Of a DNA stretch of 10,040 nt, positions 1 through 4,807 are shown piece by piece. Position 1 is the first letter of the stretch, and every line of letters begins with the position of its first letter. Below the pieces are notes generated by a model. The model was not told the DNA's origin and ran no database searches. It was given only the letters and a program-made list of their open reading frames with translations. The translations under genes and the position numbers were made by a program. Source of the stretch: Ruminococcus flavefaciens (GTDB lineage Bacteria > Bacillota > Clostridia > Oscillospirales > Ruminococcaceae); assembly GCA_002348905.1 (NCBI GenBank), contig DEBW01000075.1, positions 1 to 10,040 on the forward strand, read 5' to 3'.

Positions 1-48
1 CGTAAATTGCTGAAATTTGCGGCAAATAGATTACTTCTATTATATCAG

Positions 49-90
49 TATAATTATATCTTTTTATATTATAAAAAGATGATAATTATA
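49..90. repeat. Long AT-rich hairpin/palindrome
   Basis: The arm TATAATTAT (49-57) pairs with ATAATTATA (82-90). The inner arm CTTTTTATA (60-68) pairs with TATAAAAAG (70-78). With the AT/AT step between them and one bulged base at 81, this makes a stem of about 20 bp with almost no loop. It is nearly all A/T and has no following T-run clearly outside the stem, so it is not a classical terminator. It could be a cruciform, an operator or the end of an upstream transcript. Only the symmetry is directly seen. Confidence 0.75.
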
Positions 91-113
91 TGAATATATC
101 TATAAATTTAGCG

Positions 114-142
114 TTGCACATTGTTCAGATTTACGATATTAA
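114..142 (+). promoter_or_regulatory. Weak candidate sigma-A promoter for the interrupted gene
   Basis: A TTGCAC -35-like box (114-119) and a TATTAA -10-like box (137-142) are separated by 17 bp, about 48 bp upstream of the ATG at 190. The -35 is poor and the -10 moderate, so this is a spacing-based guess. The -10 lies at the edge of an inverted repeat (132-154), which would suit repressor control if both are real. Confidence 0.3.
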
Positions 143-154
143 TTATTTATCGTA
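132..154. repeat. 7-bp inverted repeat, operator-like
   Basis: TACGATA (132-138) and TATCGTA (148-154) are exact inverted repeats separated by 9 bp. They overlap the weak -10 box proposed for the gene that starts at 190. A dimeric repressor site is the obvious reading, but no regulator gene is seen nearby on this side. Confidence 0.45.
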
Positions 155-189
155 TCATAGAATCATCTGTGCTATTAAAGGAGGATATT

Positions 190-211
190 ATGATTCATTT
201 TTTGATTTATA
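190..211 (+). pseudogene. 5' end of a membrane-protein gene split by an IS
   Basis: An ATG at 190 follows a strong AAAGGAGG ribosome binding site (about 178-185). Seven full codons (MIHFLIY) plus one base are read before the insertion sequence begins at 212. Joining base 211 to base 1681, which removes the IS and one TTATA copy, keeps the frame exactly: the junction reads MIHFLIYNQIVRLFKF and continues to the TGA at 2274-2276. The restored gene would be 618 nt, or 205 residues. This fragment therefore carries the native start and RBS of the product described at 1656-2276. Confidence 0.8.
207..211. repeat. Left target-site duplication TTATA
   Basis: TTATA directly abuts the left terminal inverted repeat and is repeated exactly at 1676-1680 beside the right one. 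A 5-bp AT-rich duplication fits insertion of this IS here. Confidence 0.9.
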
Positions 212-227
212 CCTGATTCCGCAAAAC
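212..227 (+). repeat. IS left terminal inverted repeat
   Basis: CCTGATTCCGCAAAAC is the exact reverse complement of the sequence at 1660-1675. It lies next to TTATA and marks the left end of the element. Confidence 0.93.
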
Positions 228-309
228 TGAAACATCCGCCACTGTACAAAACAGCGTAAAAGTGTTAAAATAGGAGCATAGAAAACGCTGTACGAACAGC
301 ACCCGGAGG

Positions 310-1659
310 GTGAATTTGAAAATGCGGAAAATAGAGTATGTTGTAAGCAATGAAAGACTGATCACGCCGAGCGGATTATCGCTCGTAGGACAGGTGCTCG
401 GCAAGTCAAATCTCGTCAAAAAAGCCAACCGTACGCGGACAGAAAAGCGTTCACAGCCACAGATCAAAAACGGGGACATTTTGCTGACCATGATCGGTCT
501 GCTGGCACTCGGAAAGTCGGATTTCGAGAATGTCAATGAATTCCATACCGATGAAGAATTTTACAAGAACTCGCTCGGTATCGCATACGGTATTCCTTCG
601 GAATCCTCGCTCAGAAACCGGCTTGACGGTATCGGAATGTCAATGAATCGGGAGATTCTTGACGGCAATGTCGATATGTTCCTGTCCTGCAAATATGAGC
701 CGTCAGCCCTTCAAAACGGCTGTGTTCCGGTAGATATTGATGTTTCTCCTTTTGACAATTCCGGCAGCCATAAAGCAGGTGTTTCACGCACCTACAAGAA
801 TTTTGATGGCTATGCGCCGATCTTCGCCTATATCGGAACCTAGGGATATCTCTGTAATGCAGAGCTTCGTGAAGGCAAGCAGCACTGCCAGTCAGGTACA
901 CCTGAATTTCTTGCCGAAACCATCACAGCAGCGAAGCAGATGACAAAAAAGCCGCTGCTGTTTCGCATGGATTCCGGCAATGATGCACTTGAAAATATGC
1001 TGCTTCTGCATTGGCATGATCCGCAGCTGAAATTTCTCATCAAGCATAATTTTCGCCGTGAAGACCGATTTGCAATCGCAGAGGAGCTGAAATCTGTCTG
1101 TCAGAATGTTCAGCATCCGAGAGATGGAAAAACAGTCTATATCGGCAGTACATGGCGGAATTTTGAAACGGAAAAGGACGGATCATTCGCCATTCGCATG
1201 GTTTATGAGATCACTGAAAGAACAACAGCTGATGATGGTCAGGAAATGCTGTTTCCGGAAACAGAAATAGATATGTACTGGACATCGCTCGGAGTTTCCG
1301 ATGAAGAAGTCATCGCGCTGTATCATAATCATGCTGTCTGCGAGCAGTATCACAGTGAGATCAAAACAGATATGGGGATCGAGCGTCTGCCCAGCGGAAA
1401 ATTTGAGACAAATGCGCTGATTCTGAAGCTCACGATGATCGCTTACAACATTCTTCGCATCATCGGAACAGCAGCAATGAAAGGTAATGATATGCCCGTT
1501 CGTCACAGCACGATCAAGCGCAGAAGGATCCGGACTGTGATTGACAATCTGATTCTGCTCGCAGGACATCTGACTGATCACGCACGTAAATTACGACTTG
1601 CGCTCGGTCACTCTAACGGCTGGATTTGTACTTTCCTCAGAATCGCTGAAGCGTTTTGA
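310..1659 (+). pseudogene. IS1380-like DDE transposase, interrupted by in-frame TAG
   Basis: This would encode an IS transposase of about 445 residues, the expected size for the family. GGAGG at 305-309 allows a start at GTG 310, TTG 316 (best spacing) or ATG 322. The first half stops at TAG 841-843, just after FAYIGT. The same frame continues directly as GYLCNAELREGKQH and runs to TGA 1657-1659, with an internal ATG at 940. Catalytic-type acidic motifs are present in both halves: DIDVSPFDNS before the stop, then FRMDSGNDALEN and YHSEIKTDMGIERLP after it. Only a single nonsense codon, explicable by one base change from GAG, CAG or AAG, separates it from an intact gene. The stop lies between the first and second catalytic acidic residues, so neither half should be active alone. 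Readthrough cannot be excluded. Confidence 0.88.
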
Positions 1660-2276
1660 GTTTTGCGGAATCAGGTTATAATCAGATAGTGAGGTTATTC
1701 AAATTTGTCACACCCAGAGTAAACTCTTCTAGATGTCTGGGGGCATTAACGATGGCTGCAATAGAGATTGCTGTAATCTATAATGTAAATATTCTTTTTA
1801 TCAGAATAATCGAGTCCATCTTTTTAGCATTAGCAGTTTTAAACGGAATAAGACATTTTTATTATGTGTTAATAATAAAGTTAAAAAGGCAACAAGTCAT
1901 GGAATCATGGCTAAAATATCATTCAGATCTGACTGGTCTTGACCAGCTTATATTTACCAAGAGATTATTAAATGATATGATATACCTAGTATCAGATAGT
2001 AAAGACGGATTAAAACTGTCCGAGAGAGAAAAAAGCATTTATGAATATTACCCTCAGATAGGAAATGCAATTTCGGAAGTTCACTCATTATATGAGCAGA
2101 ATATAATAAGCAATCAGACAATGATAGCAATTTGTAAGAATACGATTAATTCAATCAACAATGCTTTTGATTTAAAAAAATTTGAACCCGAATATCTTGA
2201 TGTAACCATTCCTAATGAAATAAGGAATTTTGTGAATGCCCATGCTGAGCAACCAGCATCTCAGTCCATTGAGTGA
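1656..2276 (+). CDS. 3' remainder of an IS-split putative membrane protein
   Basis: I do not recognise the family. The native part runs from 1676 to 2276. The frame is also open back into the right IS end, where a TTG at 1656 overlaps the transposase stop (TTGA) and would add about seven IS-encoded residues (MSFAESG) before YNQIVRLFKF. No good RBS precedes that TTG, so any expression would depend on translational coupling. The protein has one or two hydrophobic segments near the N terminus, rich in Ile, Leu and Phe (IEIAVIYNVNILFIRIIESI and FLALAVLNGI), then KLKRQQ and a soluble, charged, probably helical C-terminal domain of about 140 residues. The topology suggests a membrane anchor with a cytoplasmic tail. 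With the IS removed, the start would be the ATG at 190. The gene is probably inactivated here. Confidence 0.6.
   Translation: MSFAESGYNQIVRLFKFVTPRVNSSRCLGALTMAAIEIAVIYNVNILFIRIIESIFLALAVLNGIRHFYYVLIIKLKRQQVMESWLKYHSDLTGLDQLIFTKRLLNDMIYLVSDSKDGLKLSEREKSIYEYYPQIGNAISEVHSLYEQNIISNQTMIAICKNTINSINNAFDLKKFEPEYLDVTIPNEIRNFVNAHAEQPASQSIE
1660..1675 (-). repeat. IS right terminal inverted repeat
   Basis: GTTTTGCGGAATCAGG is the exact reverse complement of 212-227. It begins one base after the transposase stop codon, so the coding frame runs essentially to the right end. Confidence 0.93.
1676..1680. repeat. Right target-site duplication TTATA
   Basis: This is an exact copy of 207-211, directly outside the right inverted repeat. 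Confidence 0.9.
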
Positions 2277-2331
2277 AATGTTGGATATTGTAACAAATAT
2301 TATGCAGAATTATTCCATATCATTTAGGATA

Positions 2332-2361
2332 TTTAAAATTCAATAATTTGATATGTATAAA
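2332..2361 (+). promoter_or_regulatory. Candidate promoter for the EcsC-like gene
   Basis: TTTAAA (2332-2337) and TATAAA (2356-2361) are separated by 18 bp, within the AT-rich gap of about 210 bp after 2276. The -10 matches consensus in 5 of 6 positions and the -35 in 4 of 6. In DNA this AT-rich such matches arise easily by chance. A transcript from here would have a leader of roughly 120 nt before the ATG at 2488. Confidence 0.3.
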
Positions 2362-2487
2362 TTGTAAAATAGGCTGTGATAACAAGCCACCATTCAAATT
2401 ATGTCATATTGATAAAAAGCAAGGTGGTCGAAGCAATTAAAACAACTATTATGAGAAAATCAAAAGATATTACAGGAGGTTGTATTT

Positions 2488-3387
2488 ATGAAAAATCCTA
2501 TTAAAAGTATTAAAAGCGGATTTGAAAAGCTGAAAAACAAGAAGGTCAAAAAACAAGATTCCAATAGCAAAGAAGAATTAATTATACCTGAGGAAATCAA
2601 GGATGATCCGGAAGCTAAAGGATTCTGGTTAATTGAAAAAATCCTCAAGGTTCCAAAGGTTAAAGTTGACAGAGAAAAATTTCTAAGGGAAGCACTCGAA
2701 GATGAAGTTCCTAATGATGTTATAAATAAGGCTGTTGAGATTGGAACAGCAGATGCCGGTATTTATCTTGAAATAATTAAAAGATGTGCCAGAAAAGTAA
2801 TAAATGAGACTAAAGCACTTTCAAATACCGAATCAGCTATTTTAGGTGCCCCTGGAGGAATGCTTTGCATTGTCGGAGTTATAGCTGATCTGATTCAGTT
2901 TTATACTAATCTGATCATACTGGTACAAAAGCTCTGCTATTTGTATGGTATGAAGGAATTTGACAGCTATGGTGAACTAAGAGATGACAATAAAAACGTT
3001 GCTAATATTATCCTTATCTTCTTAGGAGAAGCCATGGGTATTGAAGGAACGAGTAAAGTCGCTGGTGAAGTACTAAAACAAATGGGAAAGCAATACTCGA
3101 AACAAGCTTCCAAAAAATTCCTTCTGTTCACTAAGCCGCTCTTATATTCAACTGCCAAAAAAGTTGCTAAAAGCATCGGCTTAAGTATCAGTAAAAAGAG
3201 CTTTGCAAAGGCAGCTTCAAAAGCAGTTCCTGTTATAGGTTCAGTAATATCATTTGGATTAAACTGGGTCACATTTTCGCCCTGTGCAAACAGATTAAAT
3301 GATGAATTGCAGGAGCATTACAAAAAAGCATTGGACTCTGATAAATTAATTACGATTAATGAAGAAGATGTTCAAGAAAATGATTGA
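2488..3387 (+). CDS. EcsC-like family protein
   Basis: The 299-residue product starts at ATG 2488 behind AGGAGG (about 2475-2480). Residues 1-45 are strongly charged and Lys-rich (KSIKSGFEKLKNKKVKKQ). The core shows the EcsC-family pattern: a Gly-rich hydrophobic stretch, GAPGGMLCIVGVIADLIQF (residues 120-138), then YTNLIILVQKLCYLYGM (139-155), in which the acidic residue after the hydrophobic helix and the YG near its end are typical. Residues about 210-260 form Lys/Ala/Ser-rich amphipathic helices with KVAK (225-228) and KAVPVIG, ending in FGLNW. EcsC proteins are membrane-associated and of poorly defined function; Bacillus EcsC lies in the ecs ABC-exporter operon, but no transporter genes are here. 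The 39-residue peptide at 3910 resembles residues 225-250. Family assignment is by recalled pattern only. Confidence 0.6.
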   Translation: MKNPIKSIKSGFEKLKNKKVKKQDSNSKEELIIPEEIKDDPEAKGFWLIEKILKVPKVKVDREKFLREALEDEVPNDVINKAVEIGTADAGIYLEIIKRCARKVINETKALSNTESAILGAPGGMLCIVGVIADLIQFYTNLIILVQKLCYLYGMKEFDSYGELRDDNKNVANIILIFLGEAMGIEGTSKVAGEVLKQMGKQYSKQASKKFLLFTKPLLYSTAKKVAKSIGLSISKKSFAKAASKAVPVIGSVISFGLNWVTFSPCANRLNDELQEHYKKALDSDKLITINEEDVQEND

Positions 3388-3442
3388 GGTGTTCTCCCTG
3401 CTTCATTTGATGCTGTAGTGAGGAAAAAAGTTAGGAGTAAGT

Positions 3443-3863
3443 ATTGATAAAGTTGTAGATGTTTTGAGTATAGTTATAGAGTTTTTTTCAGATATTATTG
3501 CGTTTTTTTCAGATAAGCGAAATATAATAATAATTGTTTTGGTTAGTATCGGAATAATAGTATTCTTACTTCTTTTAAGGTTTATTATACTTCATATAGC
3601 CCCTGAAGAATTGGATGAAGGTTTTCATTTTTTTCTGTTTTACCATTAGGCTTTTTATCAATAATTATTATTCTTTTGATTATTTTCTTCATATTCAGTT
3701 TTTTTACGCATACTTTGGATATTTTTTTATGGTATTCAAATATATCAAGTACATTATCGGTTATGACATATTTTTCGCTTTCCCGACAGTTGCTTTAGAC
3801 TTGCTGATTGATACAGTAATGAAGATTTTTATAATGATTTTCAAAAAGAAAAGTGACGATTAA
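3443..3863 (+). pseudogene. Small membrane protein with two frame breaks
   Basis: Three overlapping frames together describe one very hydrophobic protein. The first frame starts at ATT 3443 (6-nt-class spacing from AGGAG 3433-3437) or TTG 3464. It encodes a helix rich in Ile/Val/Leu (IIIIVLVSIGIIVFLLLLRF) and ends at TAG 3647-3649. Going back one base in the T7 run at 3628-3634 continues as FFSVLPLGFLSIIII, a second membrane helix, to TAG 3796-3798. A second -1 step, for example in the T7 run at 3722-3728, enters a frame ending FAFPTVALDLLIDTV...KKKSDD at TAA 3861-3863. An intact form would be roughly 140 residues. Possible explanations are gene decay, homopolymer undercalls in the assembly, phase variation or programmed slippage. 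No family is recognised, and the start is uncertain. Confidence 0.5.
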
Positions 3864-3909
3864 TTGTATTGAACTGTAATCTGTTTATTGATGCTAAAGA
3901 GGAGGATTT

Positions 3910-4029
3910 ATGATTGGTACAGTTATAAAGGTAACAATTAAGGTTGCCAAACACATTCCAAAAGGAGTAACTAAAAAAGCGGTAAAAGTTGCTGTCAAGG
4001 CTATTCCTTATGTAATAAAGAAACTGTAA
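3910..4029 (+). CDS. 39-residue cationic amphipathic peptide
   Basis: ATG 3910 sits behind a strong AGAGGAGG site with good spacing, and TAA 4027-4029 ends a 39-residue frame. The product starts MIGTVIKVTIKVAKHIPKG and ends KAIPYVIKKL. It has ten Lys, no Asp or Glu, and Lys at 7, 11, 14, 18, 22, 26 and 30. That 3-4 residue spacing puts the charges on one face of a helix with Val/Ile/Ala on the other, kinked by Pro17 and Pro33. No leader with a GG cleavage site and no signal peptide are seen. The layout resembles membrane-active leaderless peptides, but also residues 225-250 of the EcsC-like protein (KVAK-x-I, KK, KA-hydrophobic-P). The HAD gene follows after 21 bp, so the two are probably co-transcribed. 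The function is unknown; toxin, antimicrobial and regulatory roles are all possible. Confidence 0.68.
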   Translation: MIGTVIKVTIKVAKHIPKGVTKKAVKVAVKAIPYVIKKL

Positions 4030-4050
4030 TAATACTATGGAGGATTAACT

Positions 4051-4695
4051 ATGAGTTCATACAAAAAAATGGACAATGAATACTTAATCAAGACCTACGT
4101 TCCCGATGTATACCAAAAAAGCATATACAACATTGACTATGACCAGCTTAAAGAAGCCGGAATAAAGCTTATATCGTTTGATATTGATGATACAATAGAA
4201 TCTATAGCTGCATATAAGCCGTCAAAGGAATCCATAACCCTGTTTGAAAAACTGCGAACAACGGGCTTTGAACTTTATATACTGTCAAATGCAAATTATG
4301 ACAGAGTAAAAAGATTCAGCGAAATACTCAAAATTGAAGCAGTCCACCGTGCTGAAAAACCATATACACAGGGATTGGAAATGATTCAAAAAAGCTATTT
4401 TGACAAACATAACCGTGAGATAGCTAAAAATGAAATGGCTCATGTCGGCAATAGTATGATAAAAGATGTTGCGACAGGTAATACGTTTGGTGTTGTAACC
4501 TGCCTTGTCCGCAATGCAGGTATTCTCCCTAAAACTGGAAGAATCCTGAACCCATTTAAAACAGAAAGTCAGCAGCTTCGTGCAGTTCTCCTTGAACGAG
4601 GTATTTGGCGCAAGCATCATCTGAATGAACCGGACGATCAGTATTATCAGTTAGGAGAAAAACAGGTAATGCCCGAATTACCAACGAACAAGTGA
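4051..4695 (+). CDS. YqeG-like HAD-superfamily phosphatase
   Basis: The 214-residue product starts at ATG 4051 after GGAGG (about 4039-4043). HAD motif I is D44-I-D-D-T48, with the nucleophile D44 and acid/base D46. Motif II is ILSNA with S79, and motif III is AEKP with K103. Motif IV is read as GNSMIKDVATGN (133-144). The opening YVPDVYQKSIYNIDYDQLKEAGIK matches the start of YqeG-type (HAD IIIA) proteins, which typically have GDQ..TD..GGN at motif IV. Here the first Asp is Asn134, while D139 remains. YqeG proteins are usually about 170 residues; this one has an extra tail of roughly 45 residues after NPFKTES. The likely activity is Mg-dependent phosphate-ester hydrolysis with unknown substrate. 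Its placement in an accessory cluster suggests a specialised paralogue. Confidence 0.8.
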   Translation: MSSYKKMDNEYLIKTYVPDVYQKSIYNIDYDQLKEAGIKLISFDIDDTIESIAAYKPSKESITLFEKLRTTGFELYILSNANYDRVKRFSEILKIEAVHRAEKPYTQGLEMIQKSYFDKHNREIAKNEMAHVGNSMIKDVATGNTFGVVTCLVRNAGILPKTGRILNPFKTESQQLRAVLLERGIWRKHHLNEPDDQYYQLGEKQVMPELPTNK

Positions 4696-4723
4696 TTTTC
4701 ATGTTATTTACAGCTTGATTTCA

Positions 4724-4751
4724 TTGAAATACTATGCTATGGTATTATATT
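4724..4751 (+). promoter_or_regulatory. Candidate promoter for the 792-residue protein gene
   Basis: TTGAAA (4724-4729) and TATATT (4746-4751) are separated by 16 bp, about 57 bp upstream of ATG 4808. The spacer holds an imperfect inverted repeat, AATACTAT/ATGGTATT (one mismatch, 3-bp centre, 4728-4746), which could be an operator. The 112-bp gap after the HAD gene leaves room for an independent promoter. Confidence 0.45.
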
Positions 4752-4807
4752 AATAACAAGCATTAATCCATATAAAAATCGTTTCTCCATTGGACAGGAG
4801 TGAGAAT

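Larger units (their letters stand above)
212..1675 (+). mobile_element. Complete IS1380-like insertion sequence
   Basis: The element is 1464 bp, bounded by perfect 16-bp inverted repeats (212-227 and 1660-1675) and flanked by the 5-bp duplication TTATA. It holds one transposase frame reading left to right, whose DDE-type motifs resemble the IS1380 family. The frame carries an internal TAG, so the copy is probably unable to move on its own unless the stop is read through or a second copy acts in trans. Its base composition is visibly more GC-rich than the flanks, as expected for an incoming element. Perfect ends and an unmutated duplication indicate a recent insertion. Confidence 0.92.

Noticed and set aside
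841..843. TAG recoded as a sense codon genome-wide
   Set aside because: TAG appears to serve as the natural stop of the ATPase gene at 8453-8455, so general recoding is unlikely.
4790..4807. TTG start 18 bases upstream for the 792-residue protein
   Set aside because: It lies upstream of the AGGAG site, which spaces correctly to ATG 4808.
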